DNA of 32,151 nt, taken from the NCBI GenBank assembly GCA_023301745.1, contig JALZVW010000119.1, positions 1 to 32,151 of the forward strand. The letters are read 5' to 3'. Both the position numbers and the translations under genes were made by a program. The notes beneath the pieces were generated by a model that did no database searches, had not been told where the DNA came from, and worked only from the letters and a program-made list of their open reading frames with translations. Below, in pieces: positions 1 through 7,677 of this stretch; position 1 is the first letter of the stretch; every line of letters begins with the position of its first letter. Source of the DNA: Arenicella sp. Lineage in GTDB: Bacteria; Pseudomonadota; Gammaproteobacteria; Arenicellales; Arenicellaceae.

Positions 1-139
1 GCTATTGCACGATATTTTGAGAGAAATATGGGAACCTATTAGCCATTTTATCTTGGGCTAGAGTTATGCTGAGGTCTCAAGATATAAGTTACGTCACAAG
101 TTTTGCAAACAAAAAATAATTTAATTGCGAGGAAGCAGA

Positions 140-1750
140 ATGAAATCAGAGATACACGATCATACATCTCGGTGGATACAACAGCTTTTGTCTGAAGGTT
201 TTACGGCATTAAAAAATAACGACACCGACTACGCTTCTGCATGTTGCAAAAAAATCATACAAAAAAAACCTAACTTTCCACAAGCACATTTCCTCGTTGG
301 GCTGATTGCGTTAGAGCTTGGCGACCGAAAAACAGCCATCCAAGCTTTTGGCTCCGTCACAACACTCGATCAACGACATGGGCCCGCATGGGCTCACCTG
401 GCTTATGAGTTAGTTAATTCTGGCCAAGTAGTCCGCGCTGAAGATGCTCTTAACAATGCCGTTAAATACGAATCCAGCAACCATCATATTCAACACTTGA
501 TTGGAAATTTGTTTAGTAAATTAGGAGACTATAAAAATGCAGAAATTTGGCAAGCCAAAGCCTGCATACATCTGCCATACAAGCTTTCTTACAATGTAAA
601 TCACGCCAACAGCTTACTGTATATGGGAAAAGACAAAGCTCTTACCGATAAACTAGATGACATATTTCAATACGCGCCAGAAAATGCACAAGGCCATTTT
701 ATTTTATCTACATCGCGCAAGGCCGAAAACTATGAGCACATTGATCAACTCAAAAGTTTACTCAAGGAGAAAGAAAGCCCTACGACAAGTCTCGAAAAGA
801 TTGAAAACAGTTTTTTAAATTATGCTTTAGGCAAAGAACTCGAAGACCAAGAGCAATGGGAGGAAGCCTTTAGCGCTTTTTCGCAAGGTGCTACCTCTAA
901 ACGCAGCACTTTACTGTACCCAGAGCAAGTGCAAGAGAGTGCCTACATAGCTCTCGAGAAGCATTTTACCCGTCAATGGTTAACAGAGCAAACACCAGGG
1001 TGCCAAGATGATTCACCTATTTTTGTTCTTGGCCAACCTAGGACTGGCACAACACTAATAGAACGAATCATCACCAGCCACTCGCAAGTCGAATCGGCTG
1101 GGGAGCTTCGGCAGTTCTCTATGGCCCTTAGACGATTACTGAATTACAGCGAACCTGAGTGGTTTTGCGAAGATTTCATCGCACAGTCGGCAAAACTGGA
1201 TGGCAAATTAATCGGTGATATGTACTTACATACCTCGCAAAAGGTGCGCGGCAACTCACCAAGATTCGTTGACAAAATGCCCCCAAATTTTCATTACATT
1301 CCATTGATATTAAACGCCCTCCCCAATGCTAAAATTGTTCATGTTGTCCGCCACCCCATGGATGCGTGCTTCGCAAATTACAAACAATTATTCGCGGATG
1401 CTTACCCACACTCATATGACCAACGAGAAATGGCTCGCCATCACGCTCGTTACCATAAATTGATGTCTATTTGGAGAGAACGGTTTCCAAATCGCTTCTT
1501 CGATATTGCTTATGAGGACATAACAAGCGATATAGAGCAGCACGCACGCCGCCTAATCGATTACCTTGACCTGCCGTGGGAAGATGCATGCCTTAACTTT
1601 TACAACCGCCGTTCGGCCGTAGCAACCGCCAGCACAGTACAAGTTCGCACGCCAGCGCACACTCGATCAGTCGGACGTTGGAAGAAATACCAACAGCATC
1701 TCACCCCAATGATGGACGAATTGAAAAAAGCCAATATCGATATTACCTAA
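140..1750 (+). CDS. TPR-repeat sulfotransferase family protein
   Basis: Probable PAPS-dependent sulfotransferase with an N-terminal tetratricopeptide region; the acceptor is unknown. Numbering from the ATG at 140, residues of roughly 15-150 are TPR-like helical pairs (for example FPQAHFLVGLIALELGD). The sulfotransferase domain starts near residue 293: GQPRTGTT (298-305) is the 5'-phosphosulfate loop, and VVRHPMDACFANYKQLF (about 402-418) is the 3'-phosphate-binding strand and helix. FVDKMPPNFHYIPLI lies between them. The frame is open from a TTG at 125, but ATG 140 is preferred because GAGGA sits about 6 nt upstream of it. No signal peptide is visible, so a cytoplasmic location is inferred. 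Genes of this architecture are common in marine gammaproteobacteria and are often linked to surface polysaccharide or peptide sulfation. The family call is secure; the substrate is not known. Confidence 0.88.
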   Translation: MKSEIHDHTSRWIQQLLSEGFTALKNNDTDYASACCKKIIQKKPNFPQAHFLVGLIALELGDRKTAIQAFGSVTTLDQRHGPAWAHLAYELVNSGQVVRAEDALNNAVKYESSNHHIQHLIGNLFSKLGDYKNAEIWQAKACIHLPYKLSYNVNHANSLLYMGKDKALTDKLDDIFQYAPENAQGHFILSTSRKAENYEHIDQLKSLLKEKESPTTSLEKIENSFLNYALGKELEDQEQWEEAFSAFSQGATSKRSTLLYPEQVQESAYIALEKHFTRQWLTEQTPGCQDDSPIFVLGQPRTGTTLIERIITSHSQVESAGELRQFSMALRRLLNYSEPEWFCEDFIAQSAKLDGKLIGDMYLHTSQKVRGNSPRFVDKMPPNFHYIPLILNALPNAKIVHVVRHPMDACFANYKQLFADAYPHSYDQREMARHHARYHKLMSIWRERFPNRFFDIAYEDITSDIEQHARRLIDYLDLPWEDACLNFYNRRSAVATASTVQVRTPAHTRSVGRWKKYQQHLTPMMDELKKANIDIT

Positions 1751-1948
1751 AAAATACTAACGAGAGCCATGTCATAACCGAGCCCTGAATTAGGATTATT
1801 GGCTCTTTACTTCGACTTAATAGGAAATCCACTTTGATTTGACCTTTGCCTAAAACCGAATTATCATTCATTTTTTAGCGAGCATATCGACCAAGATCAA
1901 TCTTTAAATGCTTAGCTATCAAAATAGCAAGATTAGGAGATTCACTTA

Positions 1949-2665
1949 ATGAATGAGAATATAATAAAATTAAGCACAAACCCTCCTAACTTCGGCAACA
2001 TCGTTGATCCTTGCGTTTGCGGCACTACCGGCGAGCCAATTCAACATACCCACGAATACTACAGTAATGATGAGTTAGGCTTATATGTAGGTGTATGGGA
2101 TACCGACGATATGATTGAAGCGGCTGAGCCCTACGGTATGGATGAATTCATGCTAGTGCTCGAAGGCCAAGCGATTATTAAAGATAATTGTAGTAATAAA
2201 CAGACTACGATCAATGCTGGTGAAACATTTGTACTACCAAAGGGCTATGATTGCCAATGGATTCAGCAAGGCTACCTCCGAAAATTTTTCTTCATCTCAT
2301 GTAACCCAACAGAGCCTATTCCAGTAACACCGACGTACAATCGCGTGGTGCTGCCCGAAGTTGACCGAAAATCGTTAACAAACGATTCACAGTTGAACGC
2401 CGCCACAAGTTCTAACCCGTTCCGTTCGAGCAAATCAGTGGCTCTACGAGAATTCATAAACTACCAGAGTGTAAGTGGCAAATTTCAGGTAAGCAGTTGG
2501 GAATCGACAACATTCGAATCTGAACTGCAGCCATTTCCTCGTCACCAACTCTCAATTGTCCGAGAAGGCAGTATCAATATTGTGGACAAACAACAGCTTC
2601 ATCACACCTTTGTGGCCGGAGATGCTTTTTTATTGTTAAGGGCACCGAATGCCGCGCGCACATAG
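1949..2665 (+). CDS. two-domain cupin protein, 3' end frameshifted
   Basis: Bicupin of the EutQ/ureidoglycine-aminohydrolase-like type (cupin_3, DUF861). Domain 1 spans about residues 40-115 (GMDEFMLVLEGQAIIKD, then AGETFVLPKGYDCQW). Domain 2 starts near 185 (RHQLSIVREGSINIVD, then FVAGDAF). The frame as read ends in LLLRAPNAART, which does not resemble a cupin terminus. One additional T in the T6 run at 2626-2631 would restore a reading ending FFIVKGTECRAH...ITASLSV, mirroring the FVLPKGYDCQW of domain 1, with a stop at 2704-2706. The gene is therefore either a recent pseudogene, a sequencing error, or a slippage site. It lies just upstream of an aldehyde dehydrogenase and an FAD amine oxidoreductase, and cupins of this type commonly accompany such amine-catabolism genes. 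Its specific role is unknown. Confidence 0.75.
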   Translation: MNENIIKLSTNPPNFGNIVDPCVCGTTGEPIQHTHEYYSNDELGLYVGVWDTDDMIEAAEPYGMDEFMLVLEGQAIIKDNCSNKQTTINAGETFVLPKGYDCQWIQQGYLRKFFFISCNPTEPIPVTPTYNRVVLPEVDRKSLTNDSQLNAATSSNPFRSSKSVALREFINYQSVSGKFQVSSWESTTFESELQPFPRHQLSIVREGSINIVDKQQLHHTFVAGDAFLLLRAPNAART

Positions 2666-2706
2666 AGCACCATGCTTCGCTCATCACTGCATCACTTTCC
2701 GTGTAA
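2626..2706 (+). other. out-of-frame C-terminal tail of the cupin gene
   Basis: The T6 run occupies 2626-2631. Codons from 2632 to the TAA at 2704-2706 encode 24 residues beginning IVKGTECRAH and ending ITASLSV. This is a good match to the last strands of a cupin barrel, but it lies one frame away from the upstream coding sequence. A T7 run, or slippage at the run, would join them into a protein of about 252 residues. Confidence 0.7.
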
Positions 2707-2774
2707 CTCATGCTTAAAGTACGTGCATTAATCTTTATCACTAGAGCTAAGAGACTAAATACCAGTAATTACGT

Positions 2775-4274
2775 ATGAGAATTGATTCAATGAAACTTAC
2801 CTACGGCAAACACTATATCAACGGCAAATGGGCAGAGCCCGATTCGAAGAATTTTTTTGACTCCATTGATCCAGCCTCTGAACAGTTGATTGGCAAGCTC
2901 AGCGCCGGCAATGAGAACGATATTGACGACGCCGTTAACGCCGCCAGAAGTGCTTTTGACCATGGTCCTTGGCCAAAAATGAGCGGAGCAGAACGTGCTG
3001 TTTACTTACGTAAAATAGCTCAAAAAATCAATGACCAATTAGGCTTTCTTTCTCGGCTTGAAGTTCAAGATAATGGCAAGCCTTATCCAGAAGCAACCTG
3101 GGACATTGAAGACACGGCCGCATGCTTCAACTTTTACGCCGGTTTAGCCGAAGAACTCGACGGCAACTCCGAACAAGAAATACCGTTATCCGAACCCGGG
3201 TTTAAATCGAAGGCGGTGAAAGAGCCAATAGGCGTTGCCGGCGCGATTATTCCGTGGAACTTTCCAATGCTCATGGCTGCATGGAAAGTAGCCCCCGCCT
3301 TAGCCGCCGGTTGCACTGTCGTTCTGAAACCCTCTGAAGTAACTTCATTGACGGCTCTGGCAATGGCACAAATTGCGATAGATGTTGGCCTGCCCGAAGG
3401 AGTGTTCAATATAGTCACAGGACTAGGCTCAGATGTCGGACAAGCGCTCACCAAACACCCAGGCATCGATAAATTAGCATTCACCGGCTCGGTTCCTACT
3501 GGCTCAAAAATTATGCAGGCAGCGGCCCGCGATATAAAAAACATTAGTTTAGAGCTAGGCGGAAAATCGCCAATTATTGTGTTTGAAGACTGTGACATAG
3601 AGAAAGCTGTTGAATGGATTATGTTTGGAATTTTCTGGAACCAAGGCCAAGTTTGCTCCGGCACTTCTAGAGCTCTAGTGCATAAACCACTCTACAAAAA
3701 ATTACTTGATCGCCTTAGCGAAGAAGCTAAAAAAATCATCATTGGCAATGGAAACGATGATGGAGTACTAATGGGGCCCTTGGTCAACGCAACGCAATAC
3801 AACAAGGTGTTAAGTGCCATCGAACGTGGGGTTAGCGACGGCGCAACACTTGTTTGTGGTGGCCACCGGCCAACACACCTAGACAAAGGTTACTACATCA
3901 GCCCGACTATCCTCAGTGACATGCAAGAAGATAGTTGGGTTTGGAATGAAGAAATTTTTGGCCCCGTGTTATGCGTAAAACCATTTGAAACCGAGGAAGA
4001 AGCGGTCGCAATGGCAAACAATTCGCGCTTTGGCCTAGCCGCTGCGGTAATGTCTTCGGACGACGAGCGATGTGATCGTGTCGCCGCAAATTTGCGCGCA
4101 GGCATTGTTTGGATAAATTGCTCTCAACCAACCTTTGTCGAAGCCCCATGGGGCGGTTATAAACAATCAGGTATTGGCCGAGAATTAGGCGAATGGGGCC
4201 TCAATAACTACCTAGAGACTAAACAGGTTACCCGCTACGATTCCGATAAACCTTGGGGCTGGTACCTTAAATAA
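2775..4274 (+). CDS. aminoaldehyde / betaine aldehyde dehydrogenase (ALDH10-like)
   Basis: NAD(P)-dependent aldehyde dehydrogenase. Catalytic features are all present: Asn162 in WNFP, Glu260 in LELGG, the nucleophile Cys294 in GQVCSGTSR, and EEIFGPVL near 392-399. The C-terminus (APWGGYKQSGIGRELGEWG, then YDSDKPWGWYLK) is very close to the plant ALDH10 betaine-aldehyde/aminoaldehyde dehydrogenase ending. An omega-aminoaldehyde such as 4-aminobutanal or 3-aminopropanal, or betaine aldehyde, is therefore the likely substrate. At 499 residues it has the usual length. Two starts are possible, ATG 2775 and ATG 2790 (MKLTYGKHYINGKW); neither has a strong ribosome site, and the second gives the more typical N-terminus. 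Placed before an FAD amine oxidoreductase, it would oxidise the aldehyde that enzyme releases. Confidence 0.9.
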   Translation: MRIDSMKLTYGKHYINGKWAEPDSKNFFDSIDPASEQLIGKLSAGNENDIDDAVNAARSAFDHGPWPKMSGAERAVYLRKIAQKINDQLGFLSRLEVQDNGKPYPEATWDIEDTAACFNFYAGLAEELDGNSEQEIPLSEPGFKSKAVKEPIGVAGAIIPWNFPMLMAAWKVAPALAAGCTVVLKPSEVTSLTALAMAQIAIDVGLPEGVFNIVTGLGSDVGQALTKHPGIDKLAFTGSVPTGSKIMQAAARDIKNISLELGGKSPIIVFEDCDIEKAVEWIMFGIFWNQGQVCSGTSRALVHKPLYKKLLDRLSEEAKKIIIGNGNDDGVLMGPLVNATQYNKVLSAIERGVSDGATLVCGGHRPTHLDKGYYISPTILSDMQEDSWVWNEEIFGPVLCVKPFETEEEAVAMANNSRFGLAAAVMSSDDERCDRVAANLRAGIVWINCSQPTFVEAPWGGYKQSGIGRELGEWGLNNYLETKQVTRYDSDKPWGWYLK

Positions 4275-4311
4275 AGTCGGTTCTTGTTTAACCCTATAAA
4301 AAGACTATTAC

Positions 4312-4340
4312 GCGTGACCTTGTAATTTATTAGGTCGCGC
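4312..4340 (+). other. hairpin between the dehydrogenase and oxidoreductase genes
   Basis: GCGTGACCT (4312-4320) pairs with AGGTCGCGC (4332-4340) across an 11-nt loop; all nine positions pair, one as G-U. It is followed by A residues, not T residues, so it is not a standard intrinsic terminator. It may act as an mRNA processing or stability element within the operon. Confidence 0.45.
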
Positions 4341-4360
4341 TAAAAAAACCTGAGAAAGTT

Positions 4361-5776
4361 ATGAACCCAGCCCAAGAAGCACTAAAAAATGCCAAGCTTC
4401 AACCTCTATGGCATGACCCAGACGTTATGCCAGCAATGCAACCCGCTCTTAGCGACGAGGTCAACTGTGAGCTGCTCATTGTAGGAGGTGGATTCACCGG
4501 CCTTTGGGCCGCGTTGCAATTAAAAGAGCGTGAGCCAAATGTTGATATCATTTTAACTGAGCAAACCTTTGTCGGTGATGGTGCGTCAGGCAGGTGCGGT
4601 GGTTTCTTAAATGCTAGCCTTGCGCATGGTGAGACCAACGTTGATGCTCACTTCCCTGGCGAGGCTGACCGCCTTATAGAGCTAGGTGATCAAAACCTTG
4701 CTGAATACATTGAGACTCTAGAACGTTATGGAATTGATGCTCGCTACGAGAAAACTGGGCAAACTAGTGTTGCGTTAAACCCAGAAGCCGCACAAGAATT
4801 AAAAAAAGAGTACGAGGAATACAAAGCCTCAGGCAAAGATGTTATTTGGTTTGATAAAGCGAGCATTCGCGAACAAGCTAACTCCTCGTCATTTTACGGC
4901 GGCCTATGGGACCGAAGTGGTCAAGACGGTGTTATTGACCCGGCTCGGTTGTGTTGGGGCTTGAAAGAAGTTTTATTAAAGCTAGGGGTGCGGATCTTCG
5001 AAGATACCAAGATCAACAACATCGAACCAGTTGGGGCAGACGGCATGGTTACCTATGCTGAGAAAGGGCAAATAAACAGCAAAAAAGTATTGATAGCTAC
5101 CAACGCATACACCAGCTCTGAGAGGAAGGTAAATCGTTCTATTGTTCCTGTGTGGGACTACCAAATTGCCACTGAACCATTGACTCCAGAGCAGCTTGAA
5201 AAAATTCGCTGGGGTTTGCCACATTCACGACATGCTCTGTCAGACTTTAATAATATGTTCCATTATTTTAGATTAACCAAAGACAACCGCATCACTTACG
5301 GTGGTGGTGGTGCCGTTCGTTACTTTTTTAATCGAGGTATAGACAAAAAATTCGCCGACCAACCAGAACGTTACGCACAACTAGCTGACGAATTCTTCAG
5401 CACATTCCCACAGTTACACGACGTAAAGTTCTCTAATAAATGGGGAGGAATTATTGCAACATCAACACGCTTTTGCATGGTTCCTAATACCGCCTATAAC
5501 GGCCGTTTAGCCTGGTCAGTAGGGTATACTGGCCAAGGAGTCGCTGCTTCTAGATTTGGTGGTCGCATCGGAATTGAACTCCTTGGTTACCAACCCTCCG
5601 ATGTATTAAAGATGAAGTTTATCACTAAAAAGGCGATCCCCTGGGCCCCCGAACCATTTCGTTGGCTTGGCATTAAGTTCACTCAGAAAGCGTTAATGAA
5701 AGCCGATAGAAATGGTGGAAAAAGAGGTCTTTGGCTTAAATTTTTAGACGCGTTGGGCTTAGGTTTTACCTGCTAG
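4361..5776 (+). CDS. DAO-family FAD amine oxidoreductase (PuuB-like)
   Basis: FAD-dependent oxidoreductase of the D-amino-acid oxidase/glycine oxidase superfamily, closest in style to gamma-glutamylputrescine oxidoreductase (PuuB). The dinucleotide-binding motif IVGGGFTGLWAA lies near residues 40-51, followed by the GASGRCGGF segment typical of this group. A substrate domain fills the middle, and a C-terminal FAD-contact region (GRLAWSVGYTGQGVAASRFGGR) follows. Start ATG 4361 has a purine-rich GAGAAAG about 5 nt upstream. Expected chemistry is oxidation of a primary or secondary amine to an aldehyde with reduction of O2, feeding the dehydrogenase encoded directly upstream. There is no gamma-glutamylputrescine synthetase (PuuA) in the window, so the pathway is inferred. 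At 471 residues the length is normal for the group. Confidence 0.85.
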   Translation: MNPAQEALKNAKLQPLWHDPDVMPAMQPALSDEVNCELLIVGGGFTGLWAALQLKEREPNVDIILTEQTFVGDGASGRCGGFLNASLAHGETNVDAHFPGEADRLIELGDQNLAEYIETLERYGIDARYEKTGQTSVALNPEAAQELKKEYEEYKASGKDVIWFDKASIREQANSSSFYGGLWDRSGQDGVIDPARLCWGLKEVLLKLGVRIFEDTKINNIEPVGADGMVTYAEKGQINSKKVLIATNAYTSSERKVNRSIVPVWDYQIATEPLTPEQLEKIRWGLPHSRHALSDFNNMFHYFRLTKDNRITYGGGGAVRYFFNRGIDKKFADQPERYAQLADEFFSTFPQLHDVKFSNKWGGIIATSTRFCMVPNTAYNGRLAWSVGYTGQGVAASRFGGRIGIELLGYQPSDVLKMKFITKKAIPWAPEPFRWLGIKFTQKALMKADRNGGKRGLWLKFLDALGLGFTC

Positions 5777-5845
5777 CACAAGGGTATGTTCTCAGCTTAA
5801 GCCTCACTCAGAGCCTATGTGGTACAGACGCACTTTTGTATACTG

Positions 5846-6223
5846 CTATGCATCGCCTTGATCAACAAAAACAATGGTCTCTCTACCATTAAAAATTTCT
5901 AAAAGCTCGTCTCCTAATGGATCAAAATTTGGGTATTCAGCCCCAGGCTCACACAAACCTTTAACGCCAAGTTCGCTTGAAATACTTCTACCTAGAAAAA
6001 CGGATTCCGGCCAATCTTTAGTCGACGGCGAAACGGTTACTTCTATTGAGTATTGCGGGATCTGTGTTAAGACAACACAGCAACGGCTATAAGTGTAAAA
6101 TTTGCTGCCACCGACTATTTCCACAACCTTTTGGGGTAAGCCGAACTTTGACTTAAACCAATCGCTTAGAATAGTTTCGTTACAGTCAAATATATATATA
6201 CCTATGTCTCTATCCATCTTCAT
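5846..6223 (-). CDS. hypothetical protein, 125 aa
   Basis: I do not recognise the family. It is a soluble, acidic protein with no signal peptide or membrane helix. Two cysteines are adjacent (SRCCVVL) and the C-terminal half is rich in acidic residues (GDELLEIFNGRETIVFVDQGDA). The start ATG has only a weak purine stretch (AAGGG) upstream. It is the last of three small same-strand genes separated by GC-rich hairpins. A single-gene cassette of unknown function fits the context. The reading is continuous and ends in TAG, so it looks intact. Confidence 0.55.
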   Translation of the reverse strand: MKMDRDIGIYIFDCNETILSDWFKSKFGLPQKVVEIVGGSKFYTYSRCCVVLTQIPQYSIEVTVSPSTKDWPESVFLGRSISSELGVKGLCEPGAEYPNFDPLGDELLEIFNGRETIVFVDQGDA

Positions 6224-6297
6224 GCCAGCGCCCTTAAAACGGGTGCGCGCTTTTTGCGCGTTTGAAGGAACGCAGTGAGTGATGGTGTTTTGCCTTA
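6224..6297 (-). repeat. GC-rich imperfect hairpin spacer A (attC-like candidate)
   Basis: The spacer between two small genes contains the stem CGCGC/GCGCG around a T5 loop (6245-6261). In the coding direction, flanks of GGCAAAAC and GTTTTAAGGGC could extend the pairing. The arrangement recalls an integron attC site, but canonical R' and R'' boxes are not clear and there is no terminator T-tract. Confidence 0.35.
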
Positions 6298-6729
6298 TTA
6301 TGCATTTCTATATACTTCTGGGTCACAATTTTCCATGAATGTTTCGGGCTTTGCCAACTCCGAAAACCCATACTTTTCATAGAGCCCATGGGCATCAAGA
6401 GTTGCAAGAGTCATTCTTCTAAGCCCTTGTAAGTCTGGGTGTGACATGATTTCTTGCATGAGCAATTTGCTTAGACCTTTACCACGATGCTCTTCAAGCA
6501 CGTAGACATCGGCTAGATATGCGTAAGTAGCTAAATCTGTGATCATACGAGCGAAACCGACTTGCGACCCTTCACTATTGAATACTCCAAAACAAAGAGA
6601 ATTATCAATTGCCTTCTTTAATGTTTCAATAGGAATGCCTTTAGCCCAATAGGATTGCGATATAAATTTATGAATCGACTCGACATCCATTTCACTCTGA
6701 TCAGAACTAATTCGATAACCATTAATCAC
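6298..6729 (-). CDS. GNAT-family N-acetyltransferase
   Basis: A single GNAT domain of 143 residues. The acetyl-CoA pyrophosphate-binding loop is seen in VLEEHRGKGLSKLLMQEI (about 77-94), preceded by the beta-4 strand AYLADVYV. The C-terminal LYEKYGFSELAKPE is the usual GNAT ending (YxxxGF). The start is GTG at 6729 (reading GTGATTAATGGT), supported by GGAG about 8 nt upstream. It probably transfers acetyl from acetyl-CoA to a small amine or a protein, but the substrate cannot be told. GNAT genes are frequent cargo of integron cassettes, and hairpin spacers lie on both sides here. Confidence 0.88.
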   Translation of the reverse strand: MINGYRISSDQSEMDVESIHKFISQSYWAKGIPIETLKKAIDNSLCFGVFNSEGSQVGFARMITDLATYAYLADVYVLEEHRGKGLSKLLMQEIMSHPDLQGLRRMTLATLDAHGLYEKYGFSELAKPETFMENCDPEVYRNA

Positions 6730-6750
6730 TTTAAAACTCCTGGTGCATAA

Positions 6751-6817
6751 TGCCTAATAAAGGCGCGCGCGTTTTCTACGCGCCCGCCGTAGGCGAACTT
6801 TAGATTCTTGTTATAAC
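6751..6817 (-). repeat. GC-rich imperfect hairpin spacer B (attC-like candidate)
   Basis: GGCGCGCGCG (6762-6771) pairs with CGCGCCCGCC (6779-6788) with one mismatch around a 7-nt loop. In the coding direction the element opens with GTTATAACAAG and closes with TTTATTAGGCATTATGC, similar in layout to the R''/L'' and R' ends of attC sites. ATTAGGC replaces the consensus GTTAGGC. Confidence 0.4.
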
Positions 6818-6822
6818 TCTTT

Positions 6823-7203
6823 TCATTTACGGCTAATCTTAAAGATTATTTGGTTCTCTTTATTTTCATCTGGGTTAAATATTTTTCGACCAAAACACTT
6901 TATAGAGCCTATATTCCCAACCTCAAACGTATATGAACCCTTTAAGCTCAACGGGGCATGTACTTCACCGCTTTGGTCAGAAAAATATTCCGCGAGTGAA
7001 ACACTAGACGCTAAAGGTAAATACGGTTTATGAATATAATTTTTTCTAACACTAACCTTTACGCCATGAATTGGATCATTACTTTCAACGTCGATCACCT
7101 TTACTTGAATCATCCGTATTTCGGACAATATTGGAGGTGTATATCTATGACATCCAATCAAGGTAAGAAGTGTAGTAAAGACAAGAATGCGCAGTACGAC
7201 CAT
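6823..7203 (-). CDS. putative lipoprotein, 126 aa
   Basis: A small lipoprotein of unknown function. The frame opens at a TTG (7233), but ATG 7203 gives a proper lipoprotein signal: MVVLRILVFTTLLTLIGC, with a lipobox ending in Cys18. The mature part is beta-rich (VKVIDVESNDPIHGVKVSVRK, then GEVHAPLSLKGSYTFEVGNIG). This resembles carboxypeptidase-regulatory-like or transthyretin-type folds seen in periplasmic lipoproteins. GTTAGGGC lies just ahead of the ATG, compatible with the edge of a cassette recombination site. Outer-membrane anchoring is inferred. Confidence 0.65.
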   Translation of the reverse strand: MVVLRILVFTTLLTLIGCHRYTPPILSEIRMIQVKVIDVESNDPIHGVKVSVRKNYIHKPYLPLASSVSLAEYFSDQSGEVHAPLSLKGSYTFEVGNIGSIKCFGRKIFNPDENKENQIIFKISRK

Positions 7204-7677
7204 TAGTTGCCCTAACAGCTTGTTATCCGGCAATGTGTCGGGATATTTATCTGGACTATCATATTTGTTTTGAAATTCCTTCTAAGGGAAAACGATTATG
7301 CCCTACTTAAATCAACACTTTGAGTATTCTATAGACGGTTGATGATTTCAAATCATTCTTTCGCTTACGCTACTTTACTTTGCGGGCTTCAAGCACTCAA
7401 ACATCACTATATAGGATGCCTAAAACTCAATCATTTGACAGTTTTCTCTAACTCAGCTGTTTACCAGCTGTGCAGCCCAGCTTACCGAATAGCCCTTAGT
7501 CGGCCTCACTTTCTAAATAAAAAAATAGAGTTAACCCTTAATTACTAACAAACGTCCATTTCGAGTCGACACACCACCGCCCACTAATTAATTTTTTAGC
7601 AAATCACGCCGTATACTCAAAAACAATTAGTCTGTAGACTGCGCAACCTTAATTCTTAACCCTGTTCGGCCTCAGTT
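7204..7677. other. non-coding stretch before ybiT
   Basis: No supported gene lies here. A 69-codon open frame (7339-7548) has no ribosome site and an unconvincing composition. Small dyads are visible: ATGATTT-C-AAATCAT at 7342-7356, and CAGCTG-TTTAC-CAGCTG at 7454-7470. The ybiT promoter must lie in the final part, but no clear -35/-10 pair could be assigned. Confidence 0.5.

Noticed and set aside
1-139. Possible 3' end of an upstream gene in frame 1 (stop at 40-42) or frame 2 (stop at 58-60)
   Set aside because: Two frames are open for only 13-19 codons and neither peptide is recognisable, so no call is possible.
1780-1805. Terminator-like GAGCC...GGCTC after the sulfotransferase gene
   Set aside because: Only a 5-bp stem with a 16-nt loop and an interrupted T-tract.
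6245-6261. The GC-rich hairpin as a transcription terminator
   Set aside because: The stem is not followed by a T-tract on either strand.
7339-7548. 69-codon open frame between the lipoprotein gene and ybiT
   Set aside because: No ribosome site, no family resemblance, unconvincing composition, and a palindrome at its start.
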